Shown: positions 7,447-14,787, numbered from the stretch's first letter. The stretch: DNA of 20,416 nt from Thermohalobaculum sp050331395 (GCA_050331395.1 JBHJGX010000125.1:1-20416), one strand, 5' to 3'. The notes: generated from the letters alone by a model not told the origin. Numbers and translations: made by a program.

Positions 7447-8128
7447 GGGCGCCGTAGCCCGAGACGACCACGCTGATTGTCCGCCAGAGAACGTAGAGAT
7501 CCATCGCGAGGCCGAAGCGCTCGATATAGGTGAGGTCGGCGCGGGTCTTCTCGAGGGTCGCGGCGATCCCTTCCGCATAGCCCGCCTGGACCTGGGCGAG
7601 ACCGGTGATGCCCGGCCGAACCCGGTGGCGTTGGCGGTAGCCGGGGACGCTGTCCGCGTAGTGGATCGCATGGTCCCAATAGTCCGGGCGTGGACCGATG
7701 AGGCTCATATCGCCCCAAAGGACATTGAGGAACTGGGGCAGTTCGTCCAGGCGCGTTCGGCGTAGGATCCGGCCGAGGGGCGTGATCCGCCCGTCTTCGA
7801 GCGGGTCGTCGGGACCGCGGCGGACCGGCGTTTCGGGCCGCATGGAGCGGAACTTGATCACGGTAAAGGGCCGGCAGTCCCGGCCCATGCGCCGTTGCAT
7901 AAAAAACACGGGCCCCCGGTTGGCGAGGGGGTTGAGCGCGATGAGAAGAGCGGTGACCCCGAGCACGACCGGCAGGGCGGCGAGCACGACGATGATGTCG
8001 AAGCCGCGTTTGCCGGCCCGGAACCATAGGGAGCCGACAGCGCCGAGGGTCGCTTCGCGGCCGTCGAGCAGGAGATCGACCGGGTCGGATTGCAGTCCCG
8101 AGCCTGCCAGCCGCGCATCGCTTTTCAT
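7442..8128 (-). CDS. Initiating exopolysaccharide sugar transferase (undecaprenyl-phosphate sugar phosphotransferase)
   Basis: About 228 residues, a bacterial sugar transferase (WcaJ/ExoY/PssY-like, monotopic phosphoglycosyl transferase) that moves a sugar-1-phosphate from a nucleotide sugar to undecaprenyl phosphate at the inner membrane and so begins repeat-unit synthesis. Motifs in order are KRGFDI (40-45) leading into the single membrane helix (about 43-66), QRRMGRD (79-85), IKFRSM (91-96), RRTRLDELPQFLNVLWGDMS (123-142) and IGPRP (144-148), then RPGITGLAQV. The short length without extra N-terminal helices fits the ExoY-type rather than the full WbaP-type. The ATG at 8128 is preferred because GGGGAG lies about eight bases upstream; an in-frame ATG at 8203 would add 25 residues. 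The sugar cannot be read from the sequence. It is divergent from the kinase gene. Confidence 0.92.
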   Translation of the reverse strand: MKSDARLAGSGLQSDPVDLLLDGREATLGAVGSLWFRAGKRGFDIIVVLAALPVVLGVTALLIALNPLANRGPVFFMQRRMGRDCRPFTVIKFRSMRPETPVRRGPDDPLEDGRITPLGRILRRTRLDELPQFLNVLWGDMSLIGPRPDYWDHAIHYADSVPGYRQRHRVRPGITGLAQVQAGYAEGIAATLEKTRADLTYIERFGLAMDLYVLWRTISVVVSGYGAR

Positions 8129-8213
8129 TCGAGCGCTCCCCACGCGCTGCCATGCCGCTCCGAGCCCGACCGAACGCCGGGCCGAGGGGGCTGCAGGACG
8201 CATCTCGCCGAAA

Positions 8214-8239
8214 TCCCACTAATATCGGTATCAGTGGGA
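8214..8239. promoter_or_regulatory. 26-bp near-perfect palindrome, likely operator
   Basis: The left arm TCCCACTAATA (8214-8224) and right arm TATCAGTGGGA (8229-8239) are complementary at 10 of 11 positions around a TCGG centre. It lies in the divergent intergenic region of the exopolysaccharide genes and overlaps the predicted minus-strand -10 region. A dimeric transcription factor site is the simplest reading; the factor is unknown. Confidence 0.55.
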
Positions 8240-8253
8240 AAAGTTTAAGTCAA
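8225..8253 (-). promoter_or_regulatory. Candidate promoter of the sugar transferase gene
   Basis: On the minus strand TTGACT (8248-8253) is a strong -35 match, followed after 17 bp by TACCGA (8225-8230), a poor -10. The -10 lies inside the palindrome at 8214-8239, as expected for a repressed or activator-dependent promoter. The predicted start would leave a leader of about 90 bases to the ATG at 8128. Confidence 0.35.
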
Positions 8254-8272
8254 GAAAAGGCAGTTTTATTGG

Positions 8273-8287
8273 CGCAACAGCGTTGCG
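8273..8287. repeat. 15-bp inverted repeat in the exopolysaccharide divergent region
   Basis: CGCAAC and GTTGCG form perfect 6-bp arms around AGC. It lies between the larger palindrome (8214-8239) and the candidate kinase promoter (8339-8367). It may be a second regulator site; nothing else supports this. Confidence 0.35.
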
Positions 8288-8338
8288 GTCGGCACACGGT
8301 TCTGCCGCGTGCTGCTCCGGATCGGGACGCGGTCACAG

Positions 8339-8367
8339 TTGTCAGTTCGCTCCCCGCCGCCTATAGC
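8339..8367 (+). promoter_or_regulatory. Candidate sigma70 promoter of the tyrosine kinase gene
   Basis: TTGTCA (8339-8344), a 17-bp spacer and TATAGC (8362-8367) give a good match to the -35/-10 consensus (5 of 6 and 4 of 6). The predicted start near 8374 leaves a leader of about 67 bases before the kinase ATG at 8441. Confidence 0.55.
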
Positions 8368-8440
8368 TAGAGGGGCAGAACGGTCGGATCGCGGTCGCCG
8401 AGTTCGCCGGAGAGCGCGGTCGAACGGGACGGGTGTCGGC

Positions 8441-10846
8441 ATGGCGGACAAGGACGACAGCGGCGGCAGGCCGCCACCCGGTCGACACGACGCGCCCGCC
8501 CGTGTCGGCGGCATGGGCGGCGCACGCGAGCGGCGAAGCGCCGCGGAGCAGGCCTTTCGTCCGAGCGCGCACGCCGCGCCCCGTATGGACCGCGGTGTCG
8601 GGTATGGCCGCAGCGACGGCGCCGAGGCGATCGAGGCGGGCGACGCGCCCTCGACCGGCGCCCCGCCCTATGCGCACCGCGACCCGCTCGCCAAGATCTC
8701 GGCGGAGAGCGCACAGGAGGTCATGGCCCGGTCCGAGGACATGGACCTCTACCGGCTGGTCTCGACGATCTGGCGGGCGAAATGGATCATCGCTCTGGTC
8801 GGCGTTCTCGGGATCGTTGCCGCGCATGTGCAGCTGTCGCGCACGACGCCGCTTTACAAGGCCGATGCGGAAGTTCTCTGGGAGTATCAGCGGACCAATC
8901 TGGTCGATATCGATCCCGTCTCGTCGAGCGGGCGGGCCGATTACTTCCTGCTGCAGTCCCAGATCGAGATCATCCGGTCCGCGCAGCTCTTGGGTAAGGT
9001 GGTCGAGGAGCTGAACCTCGCGCAGGATCCGTTCTTCAACCCGGCCCTTCGCGGGGTCGAGGGCGGCGGGTTCGGCTTTGGTTCCGCGGTCTCTGCGGCG
9101 ATCGGTTGGGTGAAGGGGCTGGCCGGGCTGGCCGCCCCGGCCGAGGCGCGGCCCGAGCCGACGGCGGAGGCGCTTCGCGAGCAGGTGATCCGGCGGCTTC
9201 GCAGCATGGTCCGGGCGGACTGGGTCGAGCGGTCCTATGTTATCCGGATCACGGTGACCGCGTCCGAGCCCGAGCGGGCGGCGAGCCTCGCGAACACGGT
9301 CGCCGAATATTACATCCTCGATCAATTGGAGAAAAAGTTCGAAGCGACGCGGACGGCGACCGCGTGGCTGTCGGATCGGGTGGCCGAGCTCCGCGCGGAT
9401 GTCGAGGCGGCGGAACAAGCGGTGAAGCGGTTCTCGAGCGCCTCGGAGCTGGTGTCCGAGGAGGCGCTCGCGCTCGACGCACGGCAGGTGAAGGAGTTGC
9501 GCGACCGGGCGACGACGCTCGACGCGCGGATGGCCGAGCTCGACCGGCTGCGGGCGGGTGTGACCTCCGCCAAGGCGTCGGGTGACCTGCTGCGGGTCGC
9601 CGAGCTTCTGCGCCAGCCCCGGCTGGTGGTGCTTGTCGAAGACCTGGCGGCCGGGGCGGCGGAGCCGGCCGAGGCTGCGGCGGAGGCCGACGCGCTGGTC
9701 GCCCAGGCGGTCGCGACCCTCTCGGCCGATCGCGACCGGGCGGCAGAACAGCTTATGCGCATCCGCGAGAGCGTGGCCGCGCAGGAGGCCCGTCTCGCCC
9801 GGACCTCGGACGCCTTTGTCGAGCAAAACCAGCTCGAACGCGAGGCCGAGGCGAGCCGCCTGATCTATGAGAGCTTTCTCTCCCGGCTCAAGGAGACCAC
9901 GGTCGCGCAGGGGGTTCAGCAGGCGGATGCGCGGCTGATCTCCGAGGCTTGGGTGCCGGGCCGGCCGTCCTCGCCGAACCGGGGGGCGACTTATGCGATC
10001 GGGCTTGCGGGCGGCGTGTTCCTGGCGATCGTCGGCATCGTCCTCCGCGAGCGGATGAATGCGAGCTTCCGGACCGCGGACGACTTGGAGGCGCGGACGG
10101 GCCATGCGGTACTCGGGTCGCTGCCGCTTGCGCCGATCCCGAAGCGCGGCGCGCTGATGAGCTTTTTGGTCGAGCGGCCGGGGTCGGGCTTTGCCGAGGC
10201 GGTGCGCAATTTGCGGACCTCGGTGCTGCTCGCCAATGTCGACAAGCCGCCCCAGCTCATCATGGTCTGCTCTGGGTTGCCGGGAGAGGGCAAGACCACC
10301 TGCTGCCTGTCGCTCGCGCAGATCTCCCGGTCGCTCGGCAAGCGGGTCGTGATCATCGAGTGCGATCTTCGCCGTCGGAATTTCCGCCGGTATTTCAAGA
10401 TCGAAACCGAGGGCGGGCTGCTGTCGGTGCTGTCCGGGCACAAGGCCTATCACGAGGTGGTCCATGTGGACGAGGCGACCGGGCTCCATGTCTTGCCGGG
10501 CGAGCAGTCCTCGGTGAATGCCGCCGACGTCTTCGCCTCGCACCGGTTTGCCGAGTTTTTGAACGAGCTCCGCCGGCATTACGACTATATCTTTGTCGAC
10601 ACACCACCGGTGCTCGCGGTGCCCGATGCGCGGGTGATCGCGCAGAACGTGGACGCGCTGCTCTATCTCGTGCATTGGAACACGACGCTTCGCGAGACCG
10701 TGGCGCAGGGGCTCCGAAACTTTCAGCAGGTCAACGTGAAAGTGACGGGTCTCGTGCTCAGTCAGATCGACGTGAAGGAAATGACGCGCTACGGTTATAA
10801 GGCGTATGGCTATTACCGGCAGGCCTCGAGATACTATCAGGACTGA
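8441..10846 (+). CDS. Wzc/ExoP-type polysaccharide co-polymerase and tyrosine autokinase
   Basis: An 801-residue inner-membrane protein that controls exopolysaccharide chain length and export and phosphorylates itself on tyrosine. Residues 1-95 are a Gly/Pro/Arg-rich, probably disordered cytoplasmic tail. A Wzz domain follows with TM1 about 115-131, a long periplasmic coiled-coil region (about 290-500), and TM2 about 517-535. The BY-kinase domain has EAVRNLR (the ExxRxxR motif), Walker A GLPGEGKTT (612-620, Lys618), Walker A' IIECDLRR (Glu640-Asp642) and Walker B FVDTPP (Asp720). The first Walker A' acid is Glu rather than the usual Asp. The C-terminus ends in a cluster of seven tyrosines in the last 19 residues, the usual autophosphorylation tail. 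The phosphatase gene begins inside this tail. The ATG at 8441 has only a weak ribosome site. Confidence 0.93.
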   Translation: MADKDDSGGRPPPGRHDAPARVGGMGGARERRSAAEQAFRPSAHAAPRMDRGVGYGRSDGAEAIEAGDAPSTGAPPYAHRDPLAKISAESAQEVMARSEDMDLYRLVSTIWRAKWIIALVGVLGIVAAHVQLSRTTPLYKADAEVLWEYQRTNLVDIDPVSSSGRADYFLLQSQIEIIRSAQLLGKVVEELNLAQDPFFNPALRGVEGGGFGFGSAVSAAIGWVKGLAGLAAPAEARPEPTAEALREQVIRRLRSMVRADWVERSYVIRITVTASEPERAASLANTVAEYYILDQLEKKFEATRTATAWLSDRVAELRADVEAAEQAVKRFSSASELVSEEALALDARQVKELRDRATTLDARMAELDRLRAGVTSAKASGDLLRVAELLRQPRLVVLVEDLAAGAAEPAEAAAEADALVAQAVATLSADRDRAAEQLMRIRESVAAQEARLARTSDAFVEQNQLEREAEASRLIYESFLSRLKETTVAQGVQQADARLISEAWVPGRPSSPNRGATYAIGLAGGVFLAIVGIVLRERMNASFRTADDLEARTGHAVLGSLPLAPIPKRGALMSFLVERPGSGFAEAVRNLRTSVLLANVDKPPQLIMVCSGLPGEGKTTCCLSLAQISRSLGKRVVIIECDLRRRNFRRYFKIETEGGLLSVLSGHKAYHEVVHVDEATGLHVLPGEQSSVNAADVFASHRFAEFLNELRRHYDYIFVDTPPVLAVPDARVIAQNVDALLYLVHWNTTLRETVAQGLRNFQQVNVKVTGLVLSQIDVKEMTRYGYKAYGYYRQASRYYQD

Positions 10847-11657
10847 GGCGCGCGGCTGGCGCGGTCTCCTTCGCCGTCTCGGCTTGCTCCGGGGCGCGCC
10901 CGAGGCCGTGACGCCGGCCGAACTCGCGATGCCCGAGATCGCACCGGATCGGCCCGTGTTCGCCATCGGCGACGTGCATGGGCGGGCAGATCTGCTGATC
11001 GCGCTTCTCGAACGGATCCTTGAGGACAGTGCGGATTTGTCCGCCCCGCCGGAAGTCGTTTTCCTCGGCGATTATGTCGATCGGGGGGAGAATTCGCGCG
11101 ACACGCTCGAGCTTTTGTCGACGGTAAGCGCCTGGCCCGAGATCGACCCGGTGTTCCTGATGGGCAATCACGAGCAGATGTTGCTCCGGTTCCTCGATGC
11201 GCCGGAAGAGGGGCAGCGCTGGTTCCGGGTCGGCGGGTTGCAGACGCTGCTGTCGTATGGGGTGGGCGCTTATGAGGGGATGCAGGACCCGGACGAGCTC
11301 GCGCAGGTGCGCGACGAGCTTGCCGAGGCGTTGGGCGCGCATCAGGATTTCATCGAGGATCTGCGGCTCTGTCATCTGAACGGAAACGTGTTCTTTACCC
11401 ATGCGGGGGCGGATCCAGCGCTCGCGCCGGCGGCACAGGACCCGCGGGCGCTGTTGTGGGGACATCCGGAATTCGCCCGAATGCCGCGAGGAGACGGGCT
11501 CTGGGTGGTGCACGGGCATACGGTGGTCGAGGCGCCGTCGGTCGAGGGCGGACGGATCGCGCTCGATACCGGGGCCTATTTCTCAGGACGTCTCACGGCC
11601 GCGCGGCTCGAGCCCGGCCGCATCCGGTTCCTCAACTCGGGCCCCGACGCCGGCTGA
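10806..11657 (+). CDS. PPP-type metallophosphoesterase (serine/threonine phosphatase-like)
   Basis: A 283-residue calcineurin-like phosphatase with all PPP motifs: GDVHGR (55-60), GDYVDRG (88-94), GNHE (120-123), THAG (198-201) and HGHT (236-239), which hold the two-metal site. Such enzymes remove phosphate from Ser/Thr, and some bacterial members also act on phosphotyrosine or small molecules. The N-terminal 48 residues are basic and have no known domain. It begins 41 bases inside the kinase gene, in another frame, so the two are probably translated together and it may reverse kinase or pathway phosphorylation. This is inferred; the usual Wzc partner is a low-molecular-weight or PHP-type tyrosine phosphatase, neither of which is seen here. 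A start inside the overlap is supported by the lack of another ATG before GDVHGR except at residue 42. Confidence 0.9.
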   Translation: MAITGRPRDTIRTEARGWRGLLRRLGLLRGAPEAVTPAELAMPEIAPDRPVFAIGDVHGRADLLIALLERILEDSADLSAPPEVVFLGDYVDRGENSRDTLELLSTVSAWPEIDPVFLMGNHEQMLLRFLDAPEEGQRWFRVGGLQTLLSYGVGAYEGMQDPDELAQVRDELAEALGAHQDFIEDLRLCHLNGNVFFTHAGADPALAPAAQDPRALLWGHPEFARMPRGDGLWVVHGHTVVEAPSVEGGRIALDTGAYFSGRLTAARLEPGRIRFLNSGPDAG

Positions 11658-11690
11658 CCGGGTTTGGCGGTGCCGGCAGGGCGCGGTCGT

Positions 11691-13115
11691 TCAGATCCCG
11701 CCCGAGACCGCGTCGGCGACCGCGAAGAAGAGGTTCGGCAAGATCTGGCTGATGACCCGGTTCCAGCTCGTCACGGGCTGCTCAGGCACGAAGATCACAT
11801 CGTTCGGGCGCATCTCGAAGACCGTCGCGGCGGTCAGATTCACCGCGTTTTCCGCGTCGAGGCGATAGGCGGTTAGCCCGCCCGCAAGCGCGGGGTCGGT
11901 CTCCGCTCGGAGCACATAGATCTCGCCGTAGTCCGTGGTCTGGATATCGAGGTCGATCCCGTCGAAAAGGACCTCGGCGAGCGTGGCACTCCGCTCGAAG
12001 GGCAAGGCGATACGCTTGGCCTGCCCTTGCTCGCCGACGGAATAGGCGTAGCTCCGCGCGACTGCGCCCAATTCGAGGCGCTCCTGGAAGAGCGCGCGCT
12101 CTTCGGCGAGGCGATTGCTGGCGGCCTCCTCACGCTCGATGCGGATCTCTTCGTTGCGAAGCGCGAGCTCCGCGTTGCGGAGCCGTTCCGCCCGCAGCGT
12201 CAATTCCTGCTCGAACCGCGTGGCCGCCGCATCCCCGCGGAAGCTGCTCCCGACAAAGATCGCATCCCCGTCGCGCAACAGCACGCGCCTTGAGAGCGGG
12301 TCGGTCCGGAACCGTTCGAGGGAGATTTCATAGACCTCCCCGCGGCGGACGAGCTGCACGCGAGCGGTCTCCGGGTCGTCCGCGTCGATCCCGCCGGCCG
12401 CGTCGATCGCCTCATGCAGGAAAAGCGGCGTGAGCGTGATCGGCACGAGCGACGGGGTGCCCACATCGCCCCCGACCGAGACGCGCTTCGAGTTGAATTC
12501 GGTGATCTCCAGCGTGAAGGCCGGATCGATGCCCGAGGCGACGACGGCATTGAAGACCTGCGCTTCGGCGTCTTGGAGCGTGAGGCCCGCGACCTGGACG
12601 CGTCCCGCATCGGGGATCGCGATCGCGCCGTCGTCCTGGACCACGTATTGGTCTCGGCGCGACTGGGCGGCCAGGAGGGCGGGCACGGCTGCCTCGCCCG
12701 TGGTGGCGGCGCCCGCGATCGAGAGGGTGAGCACGTCAGAGACGCCGATCCGGTAGGGTTCGGGCGCCGCGAGGGGCGGGAACCGGTCGGGCGTCGGGGC
12801 GGCGCGGTCTTGGCGCGGCGCGGTCGGGGCCGGGAGCGGCTCGGCGGCGGGGAGCGCCGGGCCGCGGGCGGCGATCTCGGCGACGGCGCCTGGCTGGAAG
12901 GCGAGCGGCAGGCGAGGCGGCACATAAGGGCGGAGATTGGCTTCGCTCGCCGAGCCGGCGGTCAGCCTGACGATTTCCACGTCGTAATCCGTATCCGCGG
13001 ACCCGAGCATGTCGCCGTCGCGCACGTCGGGGGCGGTATAGACCACCCCGCACGCCGTGAGGCAGAGGGTGGCGATCAGCGCCAACACACCCCCGAACCG
13101 GTTCCGTTCCATCAT
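11691..13115 (-). CDS. Wza-type polysaccharide export outer-membrane lipoprotein
   Basis: About 473 residues (numbering from the second of two adjacent Met codons, at 13112). A signal peptide ends in the lipobox LTAC (Cys21), so the protein is lipidated and sorted to the outer membrane. A Pro-rich linker (64-117) precedes the polysaccharide export (PES) domain, which starts at PYRIGVSDVLTL (119-130), and then SLBB-type domains (about 207-290 and 355-445). Between them lies a charged coiled-coil insert (about 295-350). The last 25 residues, VTSWNRVISQILPNLFFAVAD, look like the amphipathic helix that forms the outer-membrane pore in Wza. It probably works with the Wzc-like kinase as a trans-envelope channel. 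No clear ribosome site is seen. Confidence 0.9.
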   Translation of the reverse strand: MMERNRFGGVLALIATLCLTACGVVYTAPDVRDGDMLGSADTDYDVEIVRLTAGSASEANLRPYVPPRLPLAFQPGAVAEIAARGPALPAAEPLPAPTAPRQDRAAPTPDRFPPLAAPEPYRIGVSDVLTLSIAGAATTGEAAVPALLAAQSRRDQYVVQDDGAIAIPDAGRVQVAGLTLQDAEAQVFNAVVASGIDPAFTLEITEFNSKRVSVGGDVGTPSLVPITLTPLFLHEAIDAAGGIDADDPETARVQLVRRGEVYEISLERFRTDPLSRRVLLRDGDAIFVGSSFRGDAAATRFEQELTLRAERLRNAELALRNEEIRIEREEAASNRLAEERALFQERLELGAVARSYAYSVGEQGQAKRIALPFERSATLAEVLFDGIDLDIQTTDYGEIYVLRAETDPALAGGLTAYRLDAENAVNLTAATVFEMRPNDVIFVPEQPVTSWNRVISQILPNLFFAVADAVSGGI

Positions 13116-13176
13116 GCCGCTCTGCCCCGCTGCCTCGGTCGCCTCAATGGGGCCGTTGCTCGACCCTCTCGGTTCC

Positions 13177-13205
13177 GTGATACCATCGCCGGCGGAAGCG
13201 GTTAA
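13177..13205 (-). promoter_or_regulatory. Candidate promoter of the export lipoprotein gene
   Basis: On the minus strand TTAACC (13200-13205), a 17-bp spacer and TATCAC (13177-13182) match the -35 and -10 consensus at four of six positions each. It lies about 60 bases upstream of the lipoprotein start, in the 118-bp region shared with the divergent amidase gene. Confidence 0.4.
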
Positions 13206-13233
13206 GCGCAATTTGCCGAACGGACGGGAGGGC

Positions 13234-13977
13234 ATGGAGATCGAGGAGCGAGCCTCGCCCAATCACGGGCCCCGCCGGGGCGTCGCGCGGCCCGATATGG
13301 TGGTGTTGCACTATACGGGCATGGCGTCTGCCGAAGCGGCGCGCGCGCGGCTTTCGGACCCGGCTGCCGAGGTAAGCGCGCATTACCTGATCGACCTCGG
13401 CGGGGGCGTTTTGCGGCTCGTGCCCGAGGACCGCCGGGCCTGGCATGCGGGTCACGCGGGCTGGGGCGCCGTCGCCGACATCAATTCCCATTCCGTCGGT
13501 ATCGAGCTTGCAAACCCCGGGACGGGTCCGGCTGCGCATCCCTTCCCCGAGCCGCAGATAGCCGCGCTCGAGGCGCTCTTGTCGGCTCTCTTGGCGCGCC
13601 ACCGGATCCCGCCCGAGCGAGTGCTCGGCCATGCGTGCGTGGCGCCGGGGCGCAAGATCGATCCCGGCCCCCGCTTCGACTGGCGTCGGTTGGCCTGCGG
13701 CGGGCTCTCGATCTGGCCGGAGGAGCGCGGCCTCTCCGGCGATCTCGGGTCGGCCCCTGGCCCGGCCGATGCGGCGCGGTTTCGCCGGGCGGCGCGGGCG
13801 TTCGGCTATCCGCTCGGCGCAGGCGTCGACTGGGATGCCGAGAACCTGTCGGTCTGGCGCGCGTTTGCCGAGCGGTTCCGGCCCGGGGAGGCCGGAGCGC
13901 CGACCGCGGCCGGCGTCGATATGCTCGAGAAGCTCGCCGCCCGTTGGCCTGCCATGCCTGCGAGCCCCCACGCTTGA
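13234..13977 (+). CDS. N-acetylmuramoyl-L-alanine amidase, AmpD/AmiD type
   Basis: A 247-residue Amidase_2 family zinc enzyme that cuts the bond between N-acetylmuramic acid and L-alanine in peptidoglycan fragments. Zinc ligands are predicted as His26 (VLHYTGM), His133 (VLGHACVAPGRKIDPG) and Asp143; Glu91 (SVGIELANPG) is the likely catalytic acid. SAHYLID and WHAG are also family signatures. The C-terminal 80 residues form a helical part like the putative peptidoglycan-binding region of AmiD-type members. No signal peptide is seen, so a cytosolic AmpD-like recycling role is more likely than a secreted one. The ATG at 13234 has GGGAGG just upstream, with very short spacing; no better start was found. 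Its stop lies about 14 bp before the rnpB promoter. Confidence 0.88.
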   Translation: MEIEERASPNHGPRRGVARPDMVVLHYTGMASAEAARARLSDPAAEVSAHYLIDLGGGVLRLVPEDRRAWHAGHAGWGAVADINSHSVGIELANPGTGPAAHPFPEPQIAALEALLSALLARHRIPPERVLGHACVAPGRKIDPGPRFDWRRLACGGLSIWPEERGLSGDLGSAPGPADAARFRRAARAFGYPLGAGVDWDAENLSVWRAFAERFRPGEAGAPTAAGVDMLEKLAARWPAMPASPHA

Positions 13978-13990
13978 CGCCGGGTCCCGC

Positions 13991-14020
13991 TTGACCTGAG
14001 GCCCCGCCGCCTCCTACCTC
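13991..14020 (+). promoter_or_regulatory. Candidate rnpB promoter
   Basis: TTGACC (13991-13996) is a strong -35 match; after 18 bp TACCTC (14015-14020) is a weak -10. Transcription would then start near 14027, exactly where the 5' strand of the RNase P P1 helix begins, which supports the assignment. Confidence 0.5.
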
Positions 14021-14025
14021 AGCTT

Positions 14026-14443
14026 CGCGGACGGCCGGATGGCCGCGCCCGGCGCGATCCGGGTGAGGAAAGTCCGGGCTCCACGGAGGCACGGTGCCGG
14101 GTAACGCCCGGCGGCGGGCGGATTTCGGTTCGCACGTCAGGGAAAGCGCCACAGAGAACAGACCGCCTCCCGCGGCTTCGGCTTCGGGCGGTAAGGGTGA
14201 AACGGTGGGGTAAGAGCCCACCGCGCGCCTGGCGACAGGGGCGGCACGGCAAGCCCCACCGGGAGCAAGGTCGAAAAGGGACCTCGCGCGGCTTCGGTCG
14301 CAGGACCGCCTCCGGTCCGAGGTCCGGGTTGATCGCAGGAGGCCGCGGGCGACCGCGGTCCCAGATGAATGGCCATCCCCGTCCGATGTGGGCCCTCGGG
14401 TCGTAGGGCGGGACAGAACCCGGCTTACAGGCCGTCCGCACCT
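14026..14443 (+). ncRNA. rnpB: RNase P RNA, class A
   Basis: The catalytic RNA that trims the 5' leader of pre-tRNAs together with RnpA. Conserved class A blocks are all present in order: GAGGAAAGTCCGGGCTCC (14065-14082), GGGTAACGCCCGG (14098-14110), ACAGAGAACAGACCGCC (about 14150-14166), GGTAAGGGTGAAACGGTGGG followed by TAAGAGCCCACC, then GGCAAGCCCCACCGGGAGCA, AGATGAATGGCCATCCCC and ACAGAACCCGGCTTACAG. The P1 helix is closed by GCGGACGGCC (14027-14036) and its exact complement GGCCGTCCGC (14430-14439). Ends are set by this helix and are good to a few bases. Open frames across this gene are not real. Confidence 0.95.
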
Positions 14444-14469
14444 TCCGAACAGGGGTGTCCTGCCGGGCC

Positions 14470-14525
14470 GACAGGGGTCGTGACAGGATCCCGAAAGGGT
14501 TCCGAGAGGATCCCGACAGGATCCC
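14470..14525 (+). repeat. Tandem 11-bp GACAGGATCCC-like repeats after rnpB
   Basis: One 12-bp unit (14470-14481) and four 11-bp units follow directly: GACAGGATCCC (14482-14492), GAAAGGGTTCC (14493-14503), GAGAGGATCCC (14504-14514) and GACAGGATCCC (14515-14525). The second and third units also form a hairpin, GGATCCC-GAAA-GGGTTCC (14486-14503), with a GNRA-type loop and one mismatch. The array starts about 30 bases after the P1 helix of rnpB. Confidence 0.7.
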
Positions 14526-14562
14526 GACGGCGGCCGGGGTCCCTCGTCGATGCCGTTCTTTT
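14525..14562 (+). terminator. Weak terminator candidate for rnpB
   Basis: ACGGC (14527-14531) can pair with GCCGT (14552-14556), followed by TCTTTT. The stem is long-looped and an alternative CGACG/CGTCG pairing competes with it, so this is a tentative call. Confidence 0.25.
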
Positions 14563-14586
14563 CCCATGACGTCCCACGCAGTCCCA
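14562..14586. promoter_or_regulatory. First (distal) set of three MraZ-box-like repeats
   Basis: TCCCA occurs at 14562, 14572 and 14582, exactly 10 bp apart; on the minus strand this reads TGGGA-N5-TGGGA-N5-TGGGA. This matches the TGGGN-N5 direct repeats known as the binding site of MraZ in E. coli. The set lies about 570 bp upstream of mraZ and overlaps a weak TTCCCA-N18-CATATT promoter-like match. Confidence 0.5.
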
Positions 14587-14787
14587 TATTGCAGAGAAAT
14601 TTGGCCTGCGTCCCGCACCGGGGGCTCGGCGGCGCCGGCGCCCGGTTCTGGGGCGTTCGGGCTGCTCGACCTTGCCTTGGACGAAGATGTTCGCTTTATT
14701 TTCGCTTAAAGTTCTAGTCTTCAGCTCTGGAGTTCGGGCCGAGATTTGGCGACCAACCCGGATGAATGGCGTCACGCCCCATCGCAA
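14587..14787. other. Non-coding stretch between the two MraZ-box sets
   Basis: Part of a roughly 700-bp gap without a convincing gene between rnpB and mraZ. It contains a GC-rich tract (14620-14665) and then an AT-richer patch with the direct repeat TTCGCTTTA (14690-14698) and TTCGCTTAA (14701-14709), one helical turn apart. No coding frame with a ribosome site and sensible protein was found. Confidence 0.5.

Noticed and set aside
8342..10966. Very long open frame on the minus strand across the kinase gene
   Set aside because: It is antisense to a clear kinase with all motifs; the translation is Arg/Pro/His-rich with no recognisable domain, as expected of a shadow in high-GC DNA.
14482..14525. 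CRISPR-like array
   Set aside because: Units are 11 bp with no spacers, so this is a simple tandem repeat.
14019..14618. Open frames on both strands across and after rnpB
   Set aside because: The sequence is explained by the conserved RNase P RNA blocks; the predicted proteins look random.
14689..14735. LexA box of the alphaproteobacterial type (GTTC-N7-GTTC)
   Set aside because: Several GTTC are present, but none at the right spacing.
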